Shown here: positions 1 through 6,778 of the stretch, piece after piece
Layout of the letters: every line of letters starts with the position of its first letter
Numbering within the stretch: position 1 is the first letter of the stretch
Made by a program: the position numbers and the translations under genes
Assembly (NCBI RefSeq): GCF_000179915.2
Contig: NC_014963.1
Coordinates: 2,294,001-2,358,000, forward strand
Reading direction: 5' to 3'
DNA length: 64,000 bases
Origin: Terriglobus saanensis SP1PR4
GTDB taxonomy: Bacteria; Acidobacteriota; Terriglobia; Terriglobales; Acidobacteriaceae
Notes under the pieces: model-generated
The model's input: the letters and a program-made list of their open reading frames with translations, nothing else
Databases searched by the model: none
What the model was told of the DNA's origin: nothing

Positions 1-2
1 AT

Positions 3-302
3 GTATCCACGACGGCCCTCCCAGCGGCAGTGCCCTTCTGCACCACTTTCCCAACGGTCTGTGCCGGTGCAGCTACTGCGGTAACCGATATACTTGCTCC
101 TTTCGCCGTCTTTGCTCCGCTAGTAATGCTTCAAGGAGATAACTCTCGTAAACCTGATGCGGCATCCTGCCGCCAGATTGTCCAAAATGCGAAAAACACC
201 TGCACAAACAGATTTCCTTTTGCTGGCGCTGGGGGGAATCAATCAGGAGCATGGCGGGCATGTGTTCGCCAAATTGTTGAGCCGACGGGATGTGATTTCT
301 AA
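3..302 (+). CDS. C-terminal tail of a polymorphic (Rhs-type) toxin, cut by window edge
   Basis: The frame is open from the window edge and ends in TAA at 300-302, so this is the 3' end of a longer gene; a GTG at 30 is only an internal candidate start. The segment first shows a small-residue and hydrophobic stretch (CAGAATAVTDILAPFAVFA), then a tail with the pattern C-x10-C, 19 residues, C-x9-C (ending CVRQIVEPTGCDF). The same cysteine pattern recurs in the two other tails at 3049-3375 and 3984-4342. The stop overlaps the ATG of the next gene (TAATG), as expected of a toxin and immunity pair. That it is a toxin is inferred from this layout; no catalytic motif was recognised. Confidence 0.5.
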   Translation, partial: VSTTALPAAVPFCTTFPTVCAGAATAVTDILAPFAVFAPLVMLQGDNSRKPDAASCRQIVQNAKNTCTNRFPFAGAGGNQSGAWRACVRQIVEPTGCDF

Positions 303-535
303 TGATAGAGAACGCGGAACTAGCTGCCGATGTGAGTCGGACTTTACAGACGACTTTCGAAGCACTCGGGGATTCCATCGTGAGCGTGAACGCAGGTTGC
401 GGTGAAGCAGAAGCTTCGCTTTATAGAGAAAAGATAGGCGACATTTTTTACATAATTGTTTTTGGAATTTTGGAGCCCCTTTACGAAAAGCATCCACAAC
501 TCAAGCCGCAAGACTGGGATGCGAAAAAATCTTGA
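302..535 (+). CDS. Small acidic protein, putative immunity partner of the preceding tail
   Basis: This encodes 77 residues starting at the ATG that overlaps the stop of the preceding toxin tail (TAATG), so translation is probably coupled. The protein has an N-terminal amphipathic stretch, one cysteine near residue 33 and a hydrophobic core (IGDIFYIIVFGILEPLY), with no signal peptide. Immunity proteins of polymorphic toxins are typically small, fast-evolving and directly downstream, which fits; the family itself is not recognised. It could also be a truncated larger immunity protein, since the opposite-strand gene ends only 13 bases away. Confidence 0.5.
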   Translation: MIENAELAADVSRTLQTTFEALGDSIVSVNAGCGEAEASLYREKIGDIFYIIVFGILEPLYEKHPQLKPQDWDAKKS

Positions 536-547
536 GGTCATCACTTG

Positions 548-1402
548 CTATGGTCGGAAAAGTTCCATAAGGATACCGCTCCGATCATTCAAAAATCGCC
601 GGTATATCTGAACCGGTTCAGTGTCCTGATAAGCGATTTCGTGTATGCGACCCCCGTCAAACGATAGGATTTGCGCATCGGGAAACCCAAGCAACAGCGG
701 AGAATGCGTGGAGATGATGAATTGGGCGTCCTGGAATGTTTGTAATGTGTCGTGGAGTAGCGCAAGAAGAGCAATCTGTCTGCTTGGGGAAAGTGCTGCT
801 TCGGGTTCGTCTAAAAGGAAGAGACCATTTCGTCGACACTTCAGCTCAAAAAGTGTAAAGAACGCCTCTCCGTGTGACCGAATGTGCAAGCTCTTATCTC
901 CGTAGAACGAAGCTATGGGCACTCCTGGATCGGCTGCCTGCTCTTCGTCGGACTGATCAATATGTGATGCCACATTGAAGAGGCTTTCGGCTCTAAGAAA
1001 GAATCCCGCCCCAGTGCGGCGGTCAAAGGATAAGCGAAGTGCTCGGACCAGAGGGTCTATTGCTTGGTTAGCCTCAGTGCTGCTGTTGAAGAAGTTACGG
1101 GTACCGCCCTCTCGGCCAAAGCCATAATGAACAGCGAGCGCTTCGATGAGAGTAGATTTTCCAGAACCGTTTTCTCCGATGAAAAAACAGATGCGTGAGT
1201 TCAGTTCAATCTCTTCGAGAGATCGGATGGAGGGCACGGAGATTGGATAGTTCTGCCAATCCTCAACACGGTCGCGCAGCAATGAAACTTTCTTCAGCAC
1301 CCTACCAGTGTAAGCAACATGTCTTGAGTTGCAGCGCTTCCCGTCCCAGTGAATATCCGTAAAGCGCCATGCTTCGCATGGGGAGTAGGCATGACACGTC
1401 AC
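548..1402 (-). CDS. AAA family ATPase, COG3910-like
   Basis: The protein has a Walker A P-loop GENGSGKST at about residues 76-84, an ABC-type signature area (GDKSLHIRSHGEAFF), a Walker B LFLLDEPEAALSP near residue 200 and a following switch His (STHSPLLL). The core (VSLLRDRVEDWQNYP, GFFLRAESLFNVA, LSPSRQIALLALLHD) matches my memory of the small stand-alone predicted ATPases of COG3910. These are RecF/SMC-like fold proteins without coiled coils, of about 240 residues, and their function is poorly known. The longest frame gives 284 residues; a GTG at 1298-1300 (VLKKVSLLRDRVED) would give the usual family N-terminus. It lies between toxin-cassette remnants, so a defence or mobile-DNA role is possible but unproven. 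Confidence 0.8.
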   Translation of the reverse strand: MTCHAYSPCEAWRFTDIHWDGKRCNSRHVAYTGRVLKKVSLLRDRVEDWQNYPISVPSIRSLEEIELNSRICFFIGENGSGKSTLIEALAVHYGFGREGGTRNFFNSSTEANQAIDPLVRALRLSFDRRTGAGFFLRAESLFNVASHIDQSDEEQAADPGVPIASFYGDKSLHIRSHGEAFFTLFELKCRRNGLFLLDEPEAALSPSRQIALLALLHDTLQTFQDAQFIISTHSPLLLGFPDAQILSFDGGRIHEIAYQDTEPVQIYRRFLNDRSGILMELFRP

Positions 1403-1952
1403 CCCAGAATGGGAGCTGCGGAGGAACTTTAGGTTCCCAGGCGGGAACGTGTGTGGAATGAGTGGCCTACAGCCACAAGGCGCGAAAACGCTGGCGTTTA
1501 CAGGTTGCTGTGCGTGAACGTGAATGGAATCAACCGGTTGCGGCGAATCGGCCTGTTCTCGGTTCGCGGTGTGGCAACGCGGCGGTTGCTGCGTGTGAAC
1601 GTGTTGAAAACACAGCCCTTGAGCATCCGTGGCCGAATACCCTGCGCTCCGTCGTCCGTCAAGGCTCTGAGCTTCGCTCCGACCGCTGGCGCGGCACTGC
1701 GTGGCCCTGACCGACGCCTCCGCTGCGGGTGTTGCTGGTCATGAGGAGCATGTCTGCTCCTCCGTTCTCAAGAGAACCGGAGTGCGACTGGGGAGCCATC
1801 GAGCGGCATGGGCGGGGTCAGAGACGGCGCGGTGAGAGGGAGACACCATCCCTAAGCCTGTCGGCTTAGAGCGGCCAACAGCAGCGGCGAACTCGAATGC
1901 AAAAACGAACAGGGCCGGACGTTGTCCGGCCCTGTCTGAGCTTCGTTCGAGG
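1403..1952. other. Non-coding stretch between two minus-strand genes
   Basis: I see no convincing gene here. The plus-strand open frames are Arg/Cys-rich and look like chance translations. The stretch contains a 14-bp copy of GGGAGCTGCGGAGG at 1411-1424 that recurs at 4002-4015, an 8-bp perfect hairpin (GAGGAGCA, loop TGTC, TGCTCCTC) at 1743-1762, and two loosely similar stretches around 1500-1530 and 1585-1610 (GTTGCTG..GTGAACGTG). The terminator of the 1953-2363 gene is at its right end. Confidence 0.5.
1910..1934 (-). terminator. Rho-independent terminator of the 1953-2363 gene
   Basis: There is a perfect 11-bp stem (CAGGGCCGGAC / GTCCGGCCCTG) with a 3-nt loop. Read on the minus strand it is followed by a T-rich run (TTCGTTTTTG), 19 bases after the stop of the minus-strand gene. 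Confidence 0.75.
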
Positions 1953-2363
1953 TCACTTGCTGGGCTTCTTTTTGGCTGCACTCTGCCGCCGCTCCACTTC
2001 GCGGATCACGTCGTCAGCGGCGCGGTTCCGGCGGATGCGGTCGGCTTCGAGGAGCACGTCGTTCGGGTCTTGCAGGGTGGCGTCATAGGCCATGCTCAGC
2101 CTCTCCCAGGGGACGATCTCCTTCTCTTCGCGCTCGACCTGAACCTCCAGAAACTCGGAGTTCGACCAGCATCTCAACTCCTCTATCTTGGCGATGATGG
2201 CGTCGATGGGTTCTCGCCGGAACTTGAACTCGCGGAGCTTGCCGAGGTGCTCGATGGCGAACTCAAGCTCACGGTTGAGAGAGGCGATGGTGAAGTAGAT
2301 GGTGGACTTCGGGAAGGGCTGTGGCTGGGTGCGGGGCGGGCGTGTAACGTGGGGAGTAGCCAT
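1953..2363 (-). CDS. Hypothetical soluble protein of 136 residues
   Basis: I do not recognise the family. The sequence opens with a Pro/Thr-rich segment, then runs as charged helices (LNRELEFAIEHLGKLREF, IDAIIAKIEELRCW) and ends in a basic Lys-rich tail (RRQSAAKKKPSK). It has no signal peptide or membrane segment. Its codon usage looks like that of the chromosome, and a good terminator lies just downstream (1910-1934), which supports its being expressed. It lies 113 bp downstream of the XRE gene in the same direction and may share an operon with it. A coiled-coil accessory role is possible, but no function can be assigned. Confidence 0.55.
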   Translation of the reverse strand: MATPHVTRPPRTQPQPFPKSTIYFTIASLNRELEFAIEHLGKLREFKFRREPIDAIIAKIEELRCWSNSEFLEVQVEREEKEIVPWERLSMAYDATLQDPNDVLLEADRIRRNRAADDVIREVERRQSAAKKKPSK

Positions 2364-2476
2364 GCGTTGCCTCCTTGGGGCGACGTGCGGTTAGGGGCGT
2401 ATCGGTGTTCCATCACCGGTGCGTCCCGCTCTGGTTAAGGGTCTAAAAAACAGCGCAGCTAAGAGAAAAAACGGGG

Positions 2477-2851
2477 TCAGCGTCCAGTGGACCAGCGGCG
2501 TGCCTCCTGTTGCAGGATCATCGAATCGAGCACCTGTTGAACGACCTTCTTGCACTCCGGGTCGAACTTCGAGACGGCTTCGAACTGGAGCTTGAGGTCA
2601 TCGTCGGGGCCGCGCTCGTTCTTGGCAAAAAGTAGCTCATCTGCGCTTACGCCGAGAGCTACAGCCAGGGAACGGATGACATCGAGGGTGGGTTGGGAGG
2701 TTCCGGCCTCGTAGCGGCGAATCTGGGCGACGTGGAGGCCGATCTTCTCGGCAAGCTGTGGCTGCGTGAGGCTACGCTCCTTGCGGAGCCGGCAGGTGAG
2801 GACCGATTTCACCACCTTTGGGAACTCCACGGAAAATGTCTTCACTCCCAA
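2477..2851 (-). CDS. XRE-family helix-turn-helix regulator
   Basis: The central region RLRKERSLTQPQLAEKIGLH followed by QIRRYEAGTSQPTLDVIRSLA is a textbook HTH_3/XRE domain at about residues 20-80, with the SADELLF motif that usually ends it. A charged C-terminal helix follows. The first codon of the longest frame is TTG (2851); GTG at 2845 or within the following 40 bases are alternatives. The N-terminal 15 residues are read from the strand opposite an Rhs-like remnant, so a later start is quite possible. It probably regulates itself and the 1953-2363 gene; no operator was identified. Confidence 0.8.
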   Translation of the reverse strand: MGVKTFSVEFPKVVKSVLTCRLRKERSLTQPQLAEKIGLHVAQIRRYEAGTSQPTLDVIRSLAVALGVSADELLFAKNERGPDDDLKLQFEAVSKFDPECKKVVQQVLDSMILQQEARRWSTGR

Positions 2852-3047
2852 TGGTCAGATCGCTTCTCTGTGGTTTGGCATGAGCAACAACAACAGCCCC
2901 ATCATGGGGAAAGCTTATTGGGGATCCACTCCGATTGAGTCCTACATCGTCAGTAAGAACATGGCCTACTTCCAATTCCGCGATGGGGTGGGATCAACAA
3001 TACCCAGGGCTTTGCGCGACGGCACTTGCTCTGACGAAGATTTTTGA
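2805..3047 (+). pseudogene. Rhs-repeat protein core remnant
   Basis: In this frame the sequence reads DFTTFGNSTENVFTPNG, then KAYWGSTPIESYIVS, then MAYFQFRDGVGST, before a stop. The YWG-x-P-x-x-x-Y and FQ.RD.(x)G(S/T) spacing resembles the late core of acidobacterial Rhs proteins (YWGSRPVAFY, HFEHQDWLGT), as I remember them. No start codon or upstream Rhs repeats exist, and the frame breaks before the toxin tail starting near 3049, so it is a fragment. It is antisense to the first residues of the XRE gene. The homology call is from memory of family consensus and needs a profile search. Confidence 0.4.
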
Positions 3048-3048
3048 A

Positions 3049-3375
3049 ATGGGTGTGATGTTCTCAAGCGACAGGGGTGATATGAAAAAAGGGGACCCGA
3101 ACCTTCTTTGTTTCAATCGATATGAAGCTGAAAAAAATAGGTGCTTTGTGAAGTACGACGGTGGAGGGAGATTCGGTATTAACAGGCCAAAGGGAGCTTG
3201 TTTAGATCGTGCGTTTTACCGCTATGAAGCATGCATAAATGGAACGCCTGACCCAGGTCCGCCGATGGCTAGTCTGGATGGTCCAGCAGCAAAAGATAAA
3301 CAGTTTGTGGACATATTTGTTTCTCTGAAAACTATCGCCCTTGATCTTGGAGCAGATAAAAGGAGCGTGCAATGA
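3049..3375 (+). pseudogene. Polymorphic toxin C-terminal tail, orphaned
   Basis: The product contains C-x10-C, 18 residues, C-x10-C (CFNRYEAEKNRC and CLDRAFYRYEAC), followed by a Pro/Gly-rich segment (NGTPDPGPP) and a helical end. An ATG at 3049 could start a 108-residue orphan product, but the frame continues upstream without a good start, and the Rhs-like remnant at 2805-3047 lies in another frame. A single indel would join them, so I read this as the end of a decayed Rhs toxin. The stop overlaps the next ATG (ATGA at 3372-3375). The stretch is visibly AT-richer than the chromosome further right. Confidence 0.45.
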
Positions 3376-3983
3376 GTGGCATTGAAAAGATTCTAGAAGA
3401 TGTGTCGGCTGCAATGCATGATGGGCAATTTGGCAAAGCGGAGCAAACGTTGCAAGCATCTTTGCTGAATTGTAAAGAGGAAAGCGAAATAGATCTGCTC
3501 CTTCAGGGACTTATGCATCTGTTTTCGCATACACAAAATCTGAATATCGAAAAAGCCCAGGGATATATGGATATCCGAGAGCTCCGACAACCTATGGCTC
3601 ACATCGCACTAAGTCAGGCATATTTCCAGCTTCACATTCGCTCCGATCTTCATGCGGCACGGGATTGGGCGGATAAAGCTATAGCTCGCTCTCAAACCGA
3701 AGAAGATTGGTGCACGCTGTATTCAGCGTGCGCAGTGTGCGGCCTTATTGCGGCGAATACTGATGACCGAAAGGCCGTTTTATTTGCTTTGAACGAAATT
3801 GAGAAGATCATCGGAAAAGATGAATATATTTCGTATGGAGATGCCGTAATTTTCTTGGAAGTGGCAGTCAAGTCTAGAGGCGAAGCTGGCACTAAAGCTA
3901 AACAGCTTGCAGGCCGCATCGCGTCGCTTATAGATGATGAAGACTTCCAAACTCGAGCTAAGGCTCTGACTCTTGTGGCCTGA
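3372..3983 (+). CDS. Helical-repeat protein, putative toxin immunity protein
   Basis: This encodes 203 residues starting in the ATGA overlap with the upstream toxin tail. It is predicted all-helical, with TPR-like spacing (AMHDGQFGKAEQTLQASL, AHIALSQAYFQLH, AARDWADKAIARS), and is acidic with no signal peptide. Tetratricopeptide-like helical proteins are a common class of immunity protein behind Rhs tails, and the coupling strongly suggests this role. The gene is intact although its toxin is not. The frame stays open past its stop into the third toxin remnant (3984 on), so the next tail was probably appended directly behind it. Confidence 0.6.
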   Translation: MSGIEKILEDVSAAMHDGQFGKAEQTLQASLLNCKEESEIDLLLQGLMHLFSHTQNLNIEKAQGYMDIRELRQPMAHIALSQAYFQLHIRSDLHAARDWADKAIARSQTEEDWCTLYSACAVCGLIAANTDDRKAVLFALNEIEKIIGKDEYISYGDAVIFLEVAVKSRGEAGTKAKQLAGRIASLIDDEDFQTRAKALTLVA

Positions 3984-4342
3984 AACTGCCGATGCGAGTT
4001 CGGGAGCTGCGGAGGCGGATCAACTAGCTTCCAAAATGGCGCAACCGTTGCATTGGGATCGGCAGCTACCATTTGCGCGATTGCTGAGCCTTGCGGGATC
4101 TTTGTGGATCTTCCCGCATTTGTTTTGGGAGCGGGTGTCATAGCAATAGCCTTCAAGTGAAGGCTGGCAATAATGAGCTTGCAGCATGTAACAAGGAATG
4201 GATTCAGGCACGGACCTATTGCGCTAATCTAATGGGCGAGCCGGGAAGGAAAGGGCCCGCGCGAAACGTTTGGGGTGGAGATTTCAATAGATGTGTCCGA
4301 GGACAGGTTTCACAAAAGTGCGGAGGAAACAGTGTCAATTGA
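3984..4342 (+). pseudogene. Third polymorphic toxin tail, frameshifted
   Basis: In the frame of the preceding gene, after its stop, the sequence reads FGSCGGGSTSFQNGATVAL, then a hydrophobic segment (FVDLPAFVLGAGVIAIAF), and stops near 4158. One frame over it continues as NNELAACNKEWIQARTYC, then a Gly-rich linker and CVRGQVSQKCGGN, giving C-x10-C, 23 residues, C-x8-C. One indel near 4150 would restore a single product resembling the tail at 3-302. No start codon is evident, so the gene is both 5'-truncated and frameshifted. A 14-bp segment at 4002-4015 is repeated at 1411-1424. Confidence 0.5.
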
Positions 4343-4351
4343 GAGGTGCCA

Positions 4352-4819
4352 GTGACCCATGAATTAAAGAGCTCTATCGCAGTAGCGCAGGCAATGGCCA
4401 GTGCTGATAACACGGAGGGAGCTATGACTCTCACCGAAACACTGATGAAGCGATACCCTGAAGATATGGAAGTCTGGCTTCTTCGGAGCTACCTTCATGA
4501 GCTAAATGTAAACTACAGCGAGGCCAAGGGTGACCTTAGCCGCGCTATCGAACTTAACGGATTCGAACCTCACTTGTTTTACAGCCGTGGGAGGTGTTCA
4601 TATCACTTAGGCGAACTAAAAGAGGCAATTCAGGACTTCAGTAAAGCACTCGAATTGTGTGACTTCTACAAGAATGACTATTACCGACAAGAGTTGCATT
4701 TCTGGCGTGCCGAGACACTTGTGAAGCTTGGGAGCAAGGATGAAGCTCTACGGGACTTGAGCCAAGTTGAGGCAGACTTTAGTTCTTGGAAGTTCTTGGA
4801 CAGATCATCTTCAAACTAA
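4352..4819 (+). CDS. TPR-repeat protein, putative toxin immunity protein
   Basis: The protein shows clear tetratricopeptide repeats (VWLLRSYLHELNVNYSEAK, PHLFYSRGRCSYHLGELKE with IQDFSKALEL, and HFWRAETLVKLGSKDEALR). It has no signal peptide. I chose GTG at 4352 because GAGAGG ends six bases upstream; GTG at 4346 would abut that site. It begins a few bases after the third toxin tail, the same order as the pairs at 302 and 3372. Role as immunity protein is inferred from position. Confidence 0.6.
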   Translation: MTHELKSSIAVAQAMASADNTEGAMTLTETLMKRYPEDMEVWLLRSYLHELNVNYSEAKGDLSRAIELNGFEPHLFYSRGRCSYHLGELKEAIQDFSKALELCDFYKNDYYRQELHFWRAETLVKLGSKDEALRDLSQVEADFSSWKFLDRSSSN

Positions 4820-5465
4820 ACAAGAGCTGCTCGGAGCTTGCGAGTGATCTGTGGCGTTTACCGCATCATTTCTGGATCTTTCCGCCTGTCATTGTCGATA
4901 AATGCTCTTTAAGCGCTATGGTATTTCCGAAATGATAAAAATCATTAAGGTGCAGTCGTGAAGAAGGCAGAAGAATGCTTCATGTAGCGCTCAGTTTGTG
5001 GGACGTGGCCTTAGTGAATCGCCCGTTCTGAGTAGAGCTTGCGTACGAATACAGATGACAGCCCAGGGGTGTTTCAACTACTGATGATCGCAAATAAAGA
5101 ACTCGCAAAAGAGTTGACTTGTTCTTCAGGGAGTTTTCCTCGCCCTGGATCAATCGGCGGTCCTTGTCAGGGAACAATCCGAAGCGGAGGCATATGCGAC
5201 CGCCGTGGGGACCATTTTCATGTGCATCTATTAGTCCCAGATTCCACAGCTACGTCAGCGCTCATAGATTCAAGATGTCCCGGACACACAAGCTGCCCAA
5301 CTCTTGGAGATCCGCGAGCCTGATTCTTACGGCGAACTTCCCTGGGCGAGGATGGCCGTATTTTGCGGCAAGGATGGATGCAAACCGGTTTCAGAGGGCT
5401 ACACGTGCGCGTTGAGAAAGCCTCGCCGATGGTCTAAAAAATATGAAATGGTTACAGTGACGAAA
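4820..5465. other. Gene-free stretch right of the toxin remnants
   Basis: About 650 bp with only short, low-quality open frames on either strand, and base composition intermediate between the toxin region and the chromosome. I see no recognisable gene, tandem repeat or tRNA-end duplication. It may be the eroded right end of the accessory region, which ends at the tRNA-Leu gene. Confidence 0.5.
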
Positions 5466-5497
5466 AAGAAGGCCAGCCGGTGAGGGCTGGCCTTCTT
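5466..5497 (-). terminator. Strong intrinsic terminator after tRNA-Leu
   Basis: A perfect 13-bp stem (AAGAAGGCCAGCC / GGCTGGCCTTCTT) with a 6-nt loop. On the minus strand it is followed by TTTCG, and it lies about 20 bp beyond the 3' end of the tRNA, so it should end that transcript. Confidence 0.7.
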
Positions 5498-5519
5498 GTA
5501 AGTGCTTGATTCTTTAGAT

Positions 5520-5604
5520 TGGTGCGGAGGAGGGGACTTGAACCCCTATGCCTTGCGGCGCTAGCACCTCAAGCTAGTGCGTCTGCCAATTTCGCCACCT
5601 CCGC
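5520..5604 (-). tRNA. tRNA-Leu (anticodon GAG)
   Basis: The minus strand reads GCGGAGG at the 5' end and CCTCCGC-A-CCA at the 3' end, giving a perfect acceptor stem with an encoded CCA. The anticodon arm is CTAGC-TTGAGGT-GCTAG (anticodon GAG, Leu). A long variable arm (CGCCGCAAGGCA region) and the T arm GGGGTTCAAGTCCCC are present, typical of a class II tRNA. The 3' end faces the toxin-remnant region. Confidence 0.96.
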
Positions 5605-5710
5605 ATATCTGCATCGCACACTGTGCTTTGCAGGGTGACATAAAACCTTCAATCCGTAGAGAAGTATAGCATTGCCAACGCCATCTTCCTTAGTCGCGAT
5701 CCACAGCATC

Positions 5711-6364
5711 CTAGATGCGTTGCAATACCGCAGACCTCACCGCAGCCTCGACCTCGTCTAGATTCCCGTCGCCAATCGTGACCACTCGCGCTTTCTCGCG
5801 ATACCCGATCGCGGTATAAACGGCGTGAATCCTTCCATAAAAACCGTCTCCCTCTGTCTCGAAGCGGTTCTCATCCGTGCCGACCGCAGCGATGTGCCTG
5901 TCGTTCCGGCGTCGCGCACGTTTCAGGGAAGCCTGCAGATCCGGAAGCAACAGGATCGTAAGAGCGGGCCAAAGGTCGCCGCAGACGGCATGGTGCATCT
6001 CCAGCACCTTTTCGGCGCCAAGACCGCGTCCGCCACCCTGGTAGGCCTCGGTGGAGTCCGTCCACCGGTCGCAGAGTACAATCTTGCCCGCTTCCAGGGC
6101 AGGAAGGATGACCTCAGCGATCGCCTGTGCCCGATCCGCGAACATCAGCGCCATTTCTGTCATGGGAGCGATTTTGCCTACTGCTGCCTCGGTCTTTGAA
6201 TCCAGCACAACGGCACGAATCCGGTCGCCCAACGCCGTGCCTCCTGGCTGCCTCAAGCTCACCACCTCGCGCCCCCGTCCGATAAGGAAGGTTTCCAGCC
6301 TGCGAAGCTGCGTTGTCTTTCCGCTCCCGTCCAAGCCCTCAAAGCTAATAAAAAATCCCGCCAT
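5711..6364 (-). CDS. tmk: Thymidylate kinase
   Basis: Phosphorylates dTMP to dTDP with ATP in the dTTP pathway, in the cytoplasm. The P-loop GLDGSGKTTQ is at about residues 10-19, the DRW-x-x-S-x-x-AYQGGGRGL motif near residue 100 carries the catalytic and dTMP-binding residues, and the lid region is Arg-rich (RARRRNDRH). Length (217 residues) is normal. I start at the ATG giving MAGFFISFEG because this is the usual N-terminus; a TTG three codons upstream extends the frame. The lipoprotein gene ends 12 bases upstream in the same direction, so the two probably form an operon. Confidence 0.95.
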   Translation of the reverse strand: MAGFFISFEGLDGSGKTTQLRRLETFLIGRGREVVSLRQPGGTALGDRIRAVVLDSKTEAAVGKIAPMTEMALMFADRAQAIAEVILPALEAGKIVLCDRWTDSTEAYQGGGRGLGAEKVLEMHHAVCGDLWPALTILLLPDLQASLKRARRRNDRHIAAVGTDENRFETEGDGFYGRIHAVYTAIGYREKARVVTIGDGNLDEVEAAVRSAVLQRI

Positions 6365-6376
6365 CCCGTTCAATCC

Positions 6377-6730
6377 TTAGGGCCGCACACTGGTTTTGAA
6401 CTGCGCCACGCCTGCACTCTTGAACACCACCTCAAGCTGCCCTTGCTGGCCCTCCAGCATTTCGGGCCCTACCTGTGCGTGTTCCGCCCGCGCGGCATCC
6501 ACCCAGCTCAGTTTCACCGGCCCACTTCCAAGGAGTTTGAAGCGATAGTGAAACGAAGCGCCGGGAAGCAACTGCTGCGTTCCAAAGCTCGCGCTCGGAT
6601 ACTCCACGGTAACGAGATGGAGCGTTTCGCCCGTCCGATTCTCCAGCGTCGCTTCAATGTACTTGGATCTGCACCCCACAGAACCAAGCGCGGCTACCAA
6701 CATCAAACAAACGACCAATACTCTTCGCAT
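6377..6730 (-). CDS. Small lipoprotein, unknown function
   Basis: The N-terminus MRRVLVVCLMLVAALGSVGC is a lipoprotein signal with a lipobox (GSVGC), so the mature protein would begin at Cys20 and be lipid-anchored. The rest is a beta-rich domain of about 95 residues (EATLENRTGETLHLVTVEY, FHYRFKLLGSGPVKLSW), resembling an immunoglobulin-like fold. It lies directly upstream of tmk and downstream of the REC-PAS gene on the same strand. I do not recognise a named family. Confidence 0.75.
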   Translation of the reverse strand: MRRVLVVCLMLVAALGSVGCRSKYIEATLENRTGETLHLVTVEYPSASFGTQQLLPGASFHYRFKLLGSGPVKLSWVDAARAEHAQVGPEMLEGQQGQLEVVFKSAGVAQFKTSVRP

Positions 6731-6778
6731 GAGAAACAGCCTACCGCATCGTGGTCATGGAATAGTGTTTGCTTCCAC

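Noticed and set aside
1416-1424. Attachment-site copy of the tRNA-Leu end (TGCGGAGGA)
   Set aside because: Only nine bases match the tRNA, too few to call an attachment site.
1451-1744. Plus-strand frame in the gap after the AAA ATPase
   Set aside because: Arg/Cys-rich, no ribosome site or recognisable domain; looks like chance.
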